Source: Antedon mediterranea (lineage: Eukaryota > Echinodermata > Crinoidea > Comatulida > Antedonidae). From it: a DNA stretch of 64,000 nt. Where the stretch lies: assembly GCF_964355755.1 (NCBI RefSeq), contig NC_092677.1:10686601-10750600 (forward strand). Direction: 5' to 3'. The notes under the pieces were generated by a model. That model searched no databases and was not told the origin of the DNA. It saw nothing but the letters and a program-made list of their open reading frames with translations. Below are positions 26,680 to 41,600 of this stretch, piece after piece (position 1 is the first letter of the stretch; each line of letters begins with the position of its first letter). The position numbers and the translations under genes were made by a program.

Positions 26680-29600
26680 GTAAGTTAGACATTTTTTTTT
26701 CTTTATATTTGTACACTTTTCAATAGCAGTCTTTTTAATTAGACATTTATAGAGAGGTTTCATTTTAATGACATGCCACACGACTAAAGAAGATATGGAG
26801 CCTAACAGTAATTTTCTGAGCTTTTGTAGAATAACCTTTTGACTTGATATATTAGTAGTCTTATGACGCACTATGAAAAAACGAAATGATGCAATTAAGG
26901 TGGGAATTTACGGATGTTTATGCTTGTGTAGAATGACTTTTCGACTTGATAGATAAGTAGAAGTGTGACGTGTCCTGAAAACTAAATGGTGCTATTAAGC
27001 TGGGAGTTTGCTTTTCGATTAATCCATCATTTCCCAGTGGGAACCAAACTTTACAGCATGAGTATTATACTGTTTTCAAATAACAAAAACCCTTGCATTC
27101 AGTATGTAGACTTGACACAAAAATCACCCTGTTTTATTTTTGTTTACAGTGACAGCACCGTGGACTGTAACGGACTATACTGATGACATTACTTTTCATT
27201 TCGAAGACAAGGACAAAACTTACAATCAGTTTGTCACAAATGGTCACTGTGACGGCCGCGCCACCCGTGGTGGCGTCAGTGTACCCATCTACATTGAATC
27301 TCCAGAAATAAATACTTTTTTAGCTGCTAATCTGCTAAATAACGATCCAATACTTTTGGGTATTCGTAAAATAAATGGAGCATGGACTTGGGCAGCAACT
27401 GGACAAGAGGCGGTGTTTACAGGTGAAAAGGAAAAAATTATAAACAAAAATAAAAAAGAACAAGAAATTAATTAATTAAAGATATATTGTTCTCCTGAAA
27501 AAATAATGTTTGTTGTTGAATATACCTATTCAAAGTCTTTTTAAAAAATTAATCTTTATTGTTCATGTTTTATAGGGCAATACATCATATATAAATAATA
27601 GCATTTTCCGAAAATTTGCCCTTTCTCTCTGGCTGCCGTGTTTGATTAATCTTATTGACTGATTTATTTGTGTTTTATTGAGATCTGCCACTGTTTTACA
27701 CTGTAAACACTTAGGCCATACCATCCATGGTATTCCTTTATATGATTGCCACTAGTTGGCATTTAGATTTTTTTTTCAAGTTCAAGTTGTATACAGTACA
27801 TATGAAATGCAAATATGCCAAAATGTTTATCTCTTTATCATTATTAAGTAGAATTGCAGTCTAGAACCTATGCTATGTTAACACTATTTTAATATCCATT
27901 TAGCCTGGAAAGAGGATGAGCCGTCTTCCGGTCTTGATTGTGCCTACATGAATCAAGAACAAGAATGGATTGCTTTATCCTGTAACTCAAAGAGTTATGT
28001 ATGTTGTAGAGAAGGTGAGTATACTTCATATTATAGTAATTCAATTCAAAATTTTAGTTTAAGGTATAAAATTAATACTACGGTTTTAATTGATAAGCGA
28101 TCTATTGCAGTTACTGCAGTAACTACATTTTCTTACTGCAATAATGCCTGCTTTTAGTTTGTTTCAAAGTTTACTGCAAACAGTATGAAACCTGAAAAAG
28201 CGTGCTAAATAATGGCATAAACAAATTTGAGAGTAAAACAAAATATAGTAACTGCAGTATAATAATTGTCAATAATAATACATGAAAAATGAAAGGAAAG
28301 GAAAAAAAAACTTGTTTAACATGTTTAGTTGGGCACACTTTTATATCCATTATTGATGACGTTATAAAGAAAACTGGGGAATTGAGTCCCTGTGCAATGA
28401 TCATGTATAAAATATCATATACAGTATATTGTATATACAAAGCATTGTTTGATATGAATATCCTCAAATGTCCAGTATACTAGGCAACCAGAACAGCCAA
28501 TGCATACTCAACAATATCAATAATTATTGCTTTAAAAAAACTGAAGAAGCTTTATTCATCTTAGAAAAAAATATGCACAAACAAATATAATGTTTTTTTA
28601 AACTGACCTAAGAAAAAAAAGATGATGTTTTTTAATTAAATAAGTTTATCAAATTTAGCTAAAATGACACTGTAAGGCTTTAAAATAAGTATTATAAATT
28701 ATAGTTTGTTGATTTTTATATTGAATTTAGACCATCCAACTCCTACTACAGCTGCTCCAACTACAACCGCTCCCACAACAACTGCTCCTACGACAACAGT
28801 ACCTACTACAACGGCTCCCACGACAACTGTACCTACTACAACGGCTCCCACGACAACTGTTCCTACTACAACAGCTATGCTTGAAACAGAAGGTAAGTTA
28901 ATATAGTCAGCTACGAAAACCAGTTTGAATTTAGCCTGTTTTCCATTTTGCAAATTGCATTGTGGCAATCCAATGTTTTCAAAGACAGAAAAATCACACT
29001 ACCATTTATTATTTTCCACTAGAAGAGCGAAAACTGTAACTGTGATTTTCATTTTTATTTCCTGTTTGCTAAACTGTTCTATGTACATGAGTTCTCAAGA
29101 TGGTGAGGTAACTTATTTCCTGGGTTCTGATTGGTTGCGCATTTGTTTTTTCGCTTTGCAAAAAGTAAATCCATTCAACACTACTAATTACGCTGAAGCA
29201 AAAAAAACTTGAATTTTGCAGCAGTGGAAATGACTTAGATGATGAAATATGAATTATTACGCATAAGCTGATGCTTTCAACTCGTCATATAAATTCATGG
29301 AAAAAATCATATACGCTTTTCGCTTTTTGATAACCATATGTTGGTATTTGAAAAAACTTGAAAAAGTAGACCATTTGCACGAACAAGGCTACCTATGCAG
29401 CACAACAAAATAAAGGCCAATTTACACAGACGGGCAGTAACGGTAAGCGGAAAACTTATTCTACATATAATCTGTATCTATCCTGAGCGGAAACCGCCCG
29501 CATTGTGTGTAAATGGCCATATGGAATAACATAGATTCTATATTTTTATTACCATTACTGCTCGTCTGTGTAAATTGGCCTTTAGGCTACTTTTTCGAGA

Positions 29601-32600
29601 ACATTTATTGATTAATTTTAAGAGTTTTAAATTTAACTTAAAATCATACTGTTTTTCCTATTGTTATCATTGGTTACCATACCCATTATTTTATGTAATT
29701 AGAATTTTTATATTGTATTTGGAATAATTTTAAATACTTTTAATTGCATATTTGTAACTATACAAATGGTAAGTATAAACTGTAAAGAAGGATCCAGGAT
29801 ATTTCAAATCGGGATGCGCTAACATAATATTAATAATCTGTCAAAAAAAAAAGTAGTAAAAAAGTAGTTAATAATGTCATTTTATATTAGTTTTGAAAAG
29901 AACTGTTGAGTTCTGAAAAGAACTGAGGAGTGAGAATCAAAGCATATTGATCAAAACGTCGAGAAACGCAACAGTTCTTTTCAGAACTAATATAATGTGG
30001 TGTACCGCAAACTTTATATCAACATTTGATTTCGCCATGCAAACCTTCAAATATAATGTCATTTTAGCTGTCAAAAAGAAGGTGATGGCAACTCAAGCCC
30101 TACCCCCTGAAGAGACTCCTGTGTGTTATTTAATTGGTCACCAAACATCTTAAGACCAAGCTACAACCCCAATTACTTGTTTTATTGAATTTTATCATGA
30201 TTTTTTTATATATTCTGTTTCAGCACCAGATGTATTATTACGTAAGTATACAGTCTTTTAAGGATCTAATATCCCCAAAAAGAATGCAGGCCCATTACTT
30301 ATGTGTTATTTCTATGTGACTGTTCTTACAATGTTAACACAGGGAAAACCTTTGAATAATAATAGCTACTTTTTGAATAAACGAAAAAACTATAAAAAAA
30401 TATTAAAATAAACTAGACATGAAACTCGTCACTTTGACGAGTTAGTTATCCGCACAGCGACAAACGCCACGTGCACGTCATACGTTGGAATATTGCACAC
30501 AGATAAAGATTATGGCATTATGACAAGAACTGAAGAATATGATATGCTGTTAGTGCTGAATTCTGTCAATTTTGTGTCATATAGTATATACATACATGCA
30601 AACAGTATAATCTGTATACATATTACATACAGTGTAGAATAGGTGAAATTACGGGACCCGCCATTTATTCCAATTTTTAACATGGCGACGGTATCAAAAT
30701 GAAACACTTAATTAACAATTTCAGAAGGAAATTATCTCAGGAACAACATATTAACGTGTAGAAGAAATTTGAATACGTAAAATATAGATGCGCACCCTTT
30801 TAAATGTGATGAACTATTACGCAAAATATGAAAATACGACTTTTTTTATTCAACTGGCAATATGATGACGTCACAACATCCGATTGGCAAAATGTTTACA
30901 TGAATTCGTATCTACAATCCTATAGCTTCCAGAAAACGTTTTAATCGTGATTATCACATTTTATTCTTACGAGCTATTACAGATTAAAATTTACTGTAAA
31001 TATGAAATTAATGACCCACGTAATTAAAATTTTTAGGCATGATGACGTTATAAAAATTAAAATATTTTTATCTCATGCTAAAGAAAGTTGATTGACCTAG
31101 ACAATATATAAATATAGCAGAAAAAGGAATACAGATAAGCGTGATGCGCTCCATTGAATGTGATGAGCAATAACGAAACAGACAAAAATCCTATATTTTA
31201 CATTCGTGTGGCCATACGATTACGTCAAAATGTTTTTTTAGCCTTATCGATGCATGATCTGATATCTGCAACTCATCAACTTCTAGATTTTGTAATAAAA
31301 ATAAACGGTTCACGGTTTACTTTAGAAACTATGACTGTTTAAAAAAAGACATTATTTTGATGATTTTTTAAGCTTTTTCATAAAAAACGCGCACAAATTG
31401 TCTAATTCAACGTGTTCGTATGGCGTTATTTAAACTGGAAAAGGTCTAAATTGTTTTCAAAATTACTAGGAAAGGCTTGAAAAATATAATTCAAGAGAAA
31501 AAAATACGTTTTTATCGCTACGTGCGCACCGCGTGCGTAAAAAAATGCGCGCCCGTGGGAATTTTTGACATGCTCAAAACGCGTAAAAAGAAATTGAGTA
31601 GAAATTAATTTTGCGCATTTTGAAATTTTAAATGCGCGTGCGCGCGTAACTTCTTGTGAAACATGCCATTTTTAATCCGTAGAAAGTTTGCCCCTGATAT
31701 GACTTAAATTTTGTCAAAGTGTCAATACTAAATGACTTTTGGTTTTTAATCTATGATCAATCATTGAAATTCATAAAATTGCGCGTAAGTCACGTTGCGC
31801 AACTATGACGTCATTCAAAAATAGGAGGTGCACAACTTCACGTAAATGCCCATATGTTGTCAAAGTTATGAAATGTTATGTTTACACATTTTAGAGAAAC
31901 GCGACTCACAAAAAAGGAAGGAAGGAAAGAAGAATAATACAGAAAAAAAATGTTGATCTCATACAATAACAAGGTGTTATCCGCTTGGTATACCAAGCGG
32001 ATAACTAATAAAATCAAACTTTGACTATGCCATGAACATGTGACATTAAAATGGTAACATATGTAAAAACAATTGAAAATATTAATTTCGTCGTCATTAT
32101 TGTAATTATTATTGCTATCACTAATCTAATATATTTTTTATTTCACTGTGCATTATCTCATATAATTCATATTGAAAAACTTGATGTTCATTGGGACAAA
32201 TAAATAACGATAACGATTGGTGCAGGAGTATGGCAGTCACATCCTACCACTTCTAGGTATAATAGATTAGCATATCACAAAGTGGATGACTATTATCATC
32301 TAGGATACACATAAACAGTCTCATTACACATGTGTGGTGAACAGACTCAACACTTTGCAGACTAGAGCCAGTTAAATTACCTACTTTCCTTGTTATACAA
32401 TCGATCCTCACCAACTCTTTCAACGCGTTACTACCCCACGCTGTAATACAATGCGCCCATATACCACAAATAACGGATTGGTAGAACATAGTATGGATTT
32501 CATGTCTGACATGAAAGTCGTTCATTTTACGAATGCAATTCAAACGAGTGTTAAGTTTTTTCATTACACTATCTATATGATCTCCCCACTTAAGTTGATC

Positions 32601-35600
32601 ATCGAAAACGACCCCTAAATATTTATATGTGGTTACCCTTTCAACACGAGTATTATTAATTACGACCACTTCAGTCTCAATTTTATGTTTACGAAAATCA
32701 ATTACAAGTTCTTTAGTTTTGGTAATATTAAGTTTAAGGTAGTTATCATCACAATACTAATAACAAGTCCTATAATAACTGTCATTATCGTACCTTATTA
32801 GCCCAAGCAATGCAGTATCATCAGCAAACTTAACTACTAAACAGTCAACATGACTGTATCGAAAGTCGGATGTATATAATGTAAAAAGGAAAGGTGCCAA
32901 TACCGTGCCTTAAGATGCACCCGTATTGGTCACAATTCTATACTATAAAAGTTTTTATATGGCGCCCTCCAAAGAAGAGAGCGCCTAGGAAATATATTCC
33001 CTCGAACAAAATATCATTCCCTTTGGGATGTCAAATCTTATATTTAACCTCTAAGCAGTCAATATCTGTATAATATTCAACTTTTAAATTTATTTTTTAG
33101 TTATTGTTATATCTTTATCTTTTTTTGTAAAAGGTATTTCCATAATTGTGTAATGTAATAAGATTTTCTCTTTACTAGATTGTCAGTCATTCAATATAAT
33201 TTATTTATTTTGTCAAGAACTCTGGCTCACGTTCTAATATAAACACCATAAAAATAAACAATTTCATAATAAAATATGATAAAATGGGTAAAATAAAGAC
33301 AGTACGACTTGACAGTGTCTTGAAACTAGACTTGATTAAATTGCATTTCTTTATTTGTTTAAATCTAGCAACAAGAATTACATAATAAAATAAAAAACAA
33401 TTTCTGTTAGATAAAAAAGAAAAGATAAATTACAATTTTTCATTTTTGTAATTTGATTTCTGATTTTCACCCTTTATTTATAACAATACTTATATATCCT
33501 ATAGGTTTTAGAAAATAATGCTTTTGAAGAAGAATCTAACAAATTACGTAAATATTCTTGCCTATATAAAATGAATTCCCTGTGCAAAAGAAATTGCATT
33601 CTGGAAATCCAGAAAAGTTAACTATTCTGTTTTCTTATCTTGTGTAGAACCTCCGCAGGACCTTACTGCTTTTTTGCGGAACAACTGGGTTAGTTTATAC
33701 CACGCTCAACAGGATACTAGTGCTCCAATACCACATATATCAGTGTCGTACTTAGTTGAACCCCACAATTATGTGGAATTGGAGGATACTGATTGGAGTG
33801 ATACTTTATTTGCTGGGTCTACGACACTCAAAATACGGAGTCAAGAGTTGTGCAGGTTAATCATGAGACTACCAACATCTGGTGCAGCAGAGCTTCGTCC
33901 AGGTCCTTTTTTGACTCGGTATATACCAATAGATTATGATGCAAGGCCAATAAATATTACAGGTTTTATTCAGGAACTTGGAGGTAATTTCTCGGCAAAT
34001 TATTTGTCAAACACCATTTTATACTTGCTTATATAAACTAACCAATTGGTTGGTTAATACTTAGAAAATTCCATAGTGTAATGGTAGACGCTATTTGAAT
34101 TGAATATAGAGTATTTGAAACATGCCTTTTGGTACTGCCTAGACTATGAAATATTAACAAATACACAAAACCACACATGCTAGTTCTCTAATGCCCATTT
34201 TTATAAATCAATTTACAAATTAATTAAAAAAGTATTGACATTTTAGTTTTGAACCCATACAGTACTGAAACCAATACACATTTGCAGAAATTCCAACTAG
34301 TTTAAGTTTGTAACTTAATTTAATTACATACTGTATGTTCATTTTGTTTTGATTGAAGCATATATTCTACCATTGAATCCATTTGTTGTTACATCGACTG
34401 GTGGGTATGCCCAGCTTCAAACAAATGCGAATGAAAATCAACAACTTCGGTGGAGTTTTAATGGAGTAAACATCCCCACAGCCAATGGGTTTGAAGTTTT
34501 AAAGATTTCAAATGCTACCGTTGAAGATGATGGTATCTATGAATGTTATATAGATGGAAGACGGGATGAAAACATGCATGCATTTTTCCAGCTTAGTGTG
34601 AGAGGTAGTAAAGGCAATATCATACTTATGTTCATTTAGTAACTGTCTTTGAAGCTTGTAGATAGGTCAGGTAACAATATTTAACATATATATATATTTA
34701 ACAATAATTTTGATTTTTCATACATTTATTGTTACAAATTTGATTTTCATATTGTACATAGTCTTTTCTTGTAATCTTAATTTTATTTTTTCTTGTATTG
34801 TTTGTTTGTCTGGAGTTAGAGAGACTGATAGTTGTCTTTGACAGCTCTTGTCTTTCCTCAGTGCTCCTTTTTTAGGTGTCACTGAAAGGAATATAAAAAT
34901 AAATACATAAATTACAGAGGTTTCAAAATGGACCAGGAAACCGGTGTAACCCTTCCCATACCGAAAGATTCAATGAGTTTTTTTTAGGTGGACACAACCC
35001 AGAAGTGAAGACTTGTTCTACCACCAGAGTTATGGCCGAGAGTGGCTTGCAACCTTTGCCGATATTATGGCCACTCGAGTCTCTATTAAGCAAGATGAAA
35101 TACAACTGTTATGCATTATTTTAAAAACAACTAATTTGTTCGTACAGAATGCCCTGCAGGGATGTGTGGTCTACCTAATTGTCGGTACACATGTCCAATC
35201 TGTAAATATGGTGGAGTGTGTGAACCTGCTTCTTGTACATGTATCTGCCCTTCTGGATACATTGGTGATCTCTGTGAAACACGTATGTATCATACCATTT
35301 TTTGTAATACAATAAACCATATTCAGGGGACACTTTTGCATGAAACAAACGAGAGGCAATACATATTTCAACCCTTAGGCAACCTTTATTCAGAGGAAAC
35401 CCTCATCAAGGGAACTCTTTCGCATGGAAATAATTAGGGCATTACACAGGAAACTTCTATCCAGGGGACACTTTTTTGTGTCCTGAAAAGGTTCTATCTG
35501 TATATATAAAAGGTCAATAATAAAAACATAAAGTAATATAATTCAATTGTAATTATTCAAACATTCTTTGCAGTAACTAGATGTATTATTTTCCAGCATA

Positions 35601-38600
35601 TGCAACCAATTATTTTGGACAGTATGGTAGTATTAGATGTAGTAGTTCTGCTGACAGCTGTAAAGATAAAATATTGTGTCGGCCACCACCTTTTGGATGT
35701 TCTTGTGCTGGAGGCTTTTATGGACTTTTATGTGAATCGTGTAAGTTTGATGGGATATTAAACCTATCGTTAATGGTGTAGATTGTAATGGTACTGCTAA
35801 AGCTGTTGCTACTACAGCAGCAGCAGCTGAGATTAATTAAACAATTATTCCGACAACATTTTTTTTTTATATTTATATATTTTTATCCATCAACAATTTT
35901 AAAGATTTAACTTTTTGTTTTTATATTATATTGAGGCCACTTAATGGTCACTTCCTCTATTAAAAATGGATAGGCCACATTTGTTAAAGATTGTATAAAA
36001 TGAGAAAAAAAACACAACCATCCTTGAGGAGTGCCTTGAACCTGTGTTGATTGTATGACTTATGGTTTGTATTCTGGCGCCCCTGCCTTAACCACTCGAC
36101 CAATCGACGTAGTACTGTAGCAACAATTACGGTTGTTACTGCAGTTGTTGATACTACAGCAGTTAATACTGCAGCAAAATCTGTTGTTACTGCGGTTGGT
36201 GATACTACAAGAGTTGATACTGCAGCAACAACTGTTGTTACTGCAGTTGTTGATTATATTTGACCCAGTTCCGTTATGGTCACATGGAAATGTGTTTTGT
36301 TTTAGTTTGTCCCACTGGTAAATATGGTCCAGATTGTCGGTTTGATTGTGATTGTCCAGATGATCAATGTAATTATTTCAGTGGTTGTTCTGGTGGTTGT
36401 ACTAACGGCATGACAGGTGACACTTGTGATGGTAATAAATATTTTATTCTTATATGAATATTCTTAATATGCGGGATTATTGAATTAAGGGAAACCCTTG
36501 AAGTTTAAAATTTTCTTCAAAATGTTACTTTAAACAAAATTTATAAAAATATTGATTGACTTAAGTGAAATACTTATTATTTAAGGAAGTGTTTCACTTC
36601 AGTGTGTTTGATGAACACAGCCACAGGTTGTGAATATTAACTTTTAACTTGACTTGTGTACATAACAATTTAATTGTTTGAGATTATACTTGAATTAATA
36701 CTCGGATCATATATATGATTATACAAATAAAGATATTCTTGTTTTCTTTTACAGAATATTTGGCAGAGACTCCATGTCCGATTGGGTTTTATGGTACACA
36801 GTGTGAATTTCAATGTGAATGTTCATCATCTCTCACCTGTGATAAGGTGACAGGGGATTGCATTGCACCAGGTTAGAATACAAACTTTTTGATGTATCTT
36901 TACAGGTCTTTCTATACTACAGTAGGACCCCTATTAAGGAGACACCTCATGAACCCAAAAAAGTGTAGTTTTAAAACATATACCCTCATTACACTTGACT
37001 GTCGTACAGATAGACCCGGGTTCAATGCCCGACAACTCCCAGTCCACTCAGCTGTAAAATGAGTACCTGGTTGAAAATACTAGGGAGAAAAAAGGCGGCG
37101 TGGAAAGGAACTGGCCACCCTACCACATAATGCCGAGGCTTAGTACAATGAGCTCCTAACAGCTCATTCCCCTACGTTCAGAGAACACGGGACTCACCTT
37201 TTTTACCCTCATTAGGAGTGCTTTAGGTCCCTGATGCAAAGATATTTCACAGTACATTGGTAGCTTGGTTTTTTAGAGGTACAGGTATGAACGTTATGCT
37301 AATGATCTTGAGGCAGTTGGTTGGAGTCCCACCCGTGAATTATCATTTACATCAGGCTAGGGCAGCAAATCTGACAAATTAACTTTGGTTCCTGATGCAA
37401 AATTATCACATTTATTCAATAGAGGAAGGGGACTGTGTAAAATTGGTTCCAGATCTTAACTGGTTTTCGATTTAGTTGCATAACCATTAGAGACTATTCA
37501 ATTGCATGATTGCAATATGTTTTTTTTTCTGTAGATGAAATTATGGATATTGTGTTGGTGGTAGACCCCCCATGGACAGACATGTCAAGCGATCCTGCTG
37601 TCACGCTGACATTCTACTCTCTCAAAGATTCACGAACGGTAGAAATGACTATTGCATTGACAGATGATCCTTCAGAATTCGTAGATTTTGATGCCTCAAG
37701 TAACGGTCCATTCTCAAGTGATTCAGTTATAACTCCAGATAGTGATGATGCTGCAAACACAAACTCTATTCAAGTTGTTGTTGGAACTTCAAGTACTGCA
37801 GAACAAAGGGTGGGACCATTCACTGGTACAGCCACCCTTGATGGATTTGTGACAACGACAACAGCATGGTTTCGCCCAAATAATGGTCAGTATACATAAT
37901 AATCAATAATATAGGGACTATTAAGGGAGGAGGACAGATATTCCGTGTTCGCTGAAGCGTACAATCACAAACAGACATAAACGTCATATCCGTTTCAGTA
38001 CTAGTTACGCGCACCTGCTAGTTACGCACAACTGGCCAAAGACAACATGCCTACTACTACTATAATAGGCTAGTGGGGCGAGACCTAGGTCTACCTAGAT
38101 AGTATTAGTGGCAGTAGTTAGTAGTACGCTGGTGTATTAAATTGGGTGTATATGCCCAGCTAGCATAGCAACATCTCTCTCCCTCCCCTGTCTTGCGGCA
38201 ACCCTTCTGAATCTCTTGGCCCTGCCTGCTGGTACAGCATAGGCCTAGCCTTCCTATTCAATTGCTGCACAACATTTTTTCTTTTAACACAGCCATTTTA
38301 ACCCAATAAAAATGTTATTTTGTTAAACCATTAAAGTAGAAGTTCAAATTTCTTTCTAGTCATTCTCCGTAAGCTCATGCATACATTATTCATGAGCCCC
38401 GCCCTGTGGCTTCCCGTATTTTTGGCCAAATGTCCCTAATTATTACTCACTTCAATAGCATCTTACCACAGTAGTTTATTTTTTAATTGTAAAGGTAATA
38501 GGGAAATGTTAAGGTTCATGTCATTATTCTAAAGCAGGTACTGCAGTAACAACATTTTGATTTATAATTTTATAAAACATGGCCAAACCTTAGATGTACA

Positions 38601-41600
38601 GTAGCTATATTTAAAAAAAAAACAACATTGAGGGCACTATTACAAAAATTTTGTTTTGGATTTATGATTTTAATTGATAGATTCAATATTTCATTTATTT
38701 TTACTAGCTGCAATCAACGCTTTAGTAGATGTAGTCCGTGTTTCACATGGCGGATTCGCAAAATTATCTACAGATGCCGAAGAGAATGCGAATCTACGTT
38801 GGAAATTTAATGGAGAGGATTTGGATTTTGCAAATGGATTACCAATCTTAACTATTACAAAAGCATATATTGAAGAATCGGGTGTTTATGAATGTTTTCT
38901 AAACGGTGATTATGACCAGAAAGCCCATGCCTACTTTCGAGTAGTGGTCAGAGGTGAATTTTTATGATTTTATTCTGATAAAAAGATAAAAACAATACTG
39001 CAGTTTTGCCGTTAGGTCAGACTGTGTTTATGGTTAGGGTCACTGTGACCGTACCTGAACGTAAAATTCATCAATACAATATGTACACTTTTTCATTCTC
39101 TCTCTTATAATATACAGTAATATGACGTTCTATATTTTATCAGGCTGTCCTGGTGGTTTATGTGGACGTCCAGGATGCTTGGAGCGCTGTCCTGTTTGTT
39201 ATAATGGAGGTGTTTGTTCCGCTGATACTTGCTCATGTGTCTGCCCAGGAGGGTTTCATGGTTCACAGTGTGATCAGGGTAAGTACATTTTATAGCACAG
39301 GAATGGCCTGTCACACACGACTGTTCATATGCACAGAATGACTTTTCCACAGCTGCATAGTGTTTTGGCATGTGAAAACAAAAGGTTGCTATTATACACT
39401 GAATATATCTAGTCAAAATCCAAAGGTAAATATATAAATATGTGTTTTAATGAAGATACTGTTTGTATCCCGTTTGAAATTATAGTTTGTGATGAACGAG
39501 ACAATGTGTTTGGCACAGATTGCAGTACAACATGCAGTCCAGAACCAAATGGAAACTGTAGTGGAAAGATATTCTGTTATCCGGATCCACTCGGCTGTAT
39601 TTGTGCGTCTGGATGGATGGGACAAAATTGTGATCAAAGTAAACATTTACATATGCAATCATTTCATACATGGTTACCCTATAACCCTATTTTTTTTAAA
39701 GCTTGGCAGCACACTGCCCCCCCCCCCCCTCACGATGTTTGTCTTCCTCCTACCGGGCATCTGCATTAAAATCTCTGACCCATCATCATTTTTCTTATCC
39801 TTTTATTTTTGTCATAGATTTGTAAATAAATGTTATGAAATTTAAAAAAAAACTTGTCTGTACAGAAACATTTTCACTAGAAACAGTTTTTAAACAAAAA
39901 GATTTAAACTCTGACCCAGTATTAAACCCACTAACTTATGTTACCAGGTATATCAGTTCGTACTTTTTCAAGGCAATAACTTGTGTGCCAAAGCTAACCA
40001 AAAGTCTGTCAAATGAGGATACTGTACCTCTGAAATTTTAATAATAGTAAATAAAAAGCAATGATTTTTTTTAATTCAGTGTGCGAAGATGGATATTATG
40101 GACCAAACTGTGATCTTGAATGTCATTGTAGCGATGGTGACTGTGACTATGTTGCTGGATGCGCTTCTGGTTCTGTCTGCACAGATGGATTCATTGGTGA
40201 CACTTGCAAAGGTTTGTTTTGACAGTAGTAGTAGATTTTTTTTTTTACCCAAAAAAAAGTATGTTTAATAGTGCGTACTATTGCACACAATGTGACCCAC
40301 AATCAAATGACTGGAATTTATTTAGGTGTTATATAATATCATTATATTCACAGTGTACAGTAATTTGTGGTAGTTTCTAGTTAAGTAGGCACTAGAAAAT
40401 TGTATACATATTTACATGTGAATTTAAATATTTCAATGTCAGATCCTGGCCCTGACTCTACCTGTTCTATTGGGGATTTTGGTGAGTTGTGTGAACTTCA
40501 ATGCGAATGTGATTTTCAACAGGCTTGTAACAGAACCACTGGTGAATGTATACCATGTAAGTATTTAAAACCTCTCATAGCATAATGCATAAGTTTGCTT
40601 TATTTATTCTGTAAGTTTTTTATACTTACTTTATTTATTTTATAATGTACGACTACGGTTTCAGCCACCGGCTGTTTTTGTCATTGACTTTTTTTTTAGT
40701 AAAGATATACCGAAATATATATATACACTAGTGTTTCTTGCCATCAGGACTAGAACAGTATGTCACATTCTATTAAAACTCTGTCTACCCTCTCAAACTG
40801 TATGTGACAAACAAATGTGATGTGCTCATATATCACTACCATATTTGAAACTTTAACAAACTAGTTTGATAGTCTTGATAGAGCTTTATATCAAACAAAA
40901 GGATCACACAACAGACATTGTAAAGATTATTCTTGTTGGTACATGTTGGATAACTTTGATAGCTTTTAACTGTGAAATAGAGGAATACAGTATAACATTG
41001 TAATAGACAATTATATTATTTTAAGGTAAATTAATGATCGGAAAATCAGAAAAGTAGGAAGTGTATACAGTATATGTATTTATTTATTTTCATTAGATCA
41101 AAATACAACAAGTTGTGAACAAGGTTTTTATGGAGAATATTGCACCCTAACATGTCCATGTGGAGCTAATAAGGCTTGTGACAGAGTAACCAGCGAGTGT
41201 TATGTAGGTAAGATACAGACAGGAAGGAGTTGTTTAAACAAAATTTATAGTTGTCATAGTATTTGTTACTGTGGTGGATGTTGATGGCTTTTGGTGGAAT
41301 TGTAACGACAATGTTTTTGTTTTATTTAGTAACTACAACAGAAGAACCAACTACAACAGCAGAACCAACTACCACAGCAGAACCAACTACAACAGCAGAA
41401 CCAACTACAGCAGCTCCTACTACAACAGAAGGTAAGTTAATATTCGTAATAAACACCACACATATAAAAGAACCCCGTAAAACGCGAAAGACACTCTTCC
41501 TCCATACCCCCCACCCCCTTCCCTCCAATCCCCCTCCCCCCCTCCCCCACAAAAATTGGTGTAGTCTGTCAGGCATTTCAAATCTCTCAGGTTGGTAAAT

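Noticed and set aside
28699-28968. Minus-strand frame of VVVGAVVVGT repeats
   Set aside because: It is the antisense shadow of the Thr-rich linker exon 28731-28892, which has splice borders on the plus strand.
36051-36263. Exon encoding a Val/Thr/Ala repeat
   Set aside because: No acceptor/donor pair frames it in phase 1, and the flanking exons already join in phase. Kept only as an intronic repeat.
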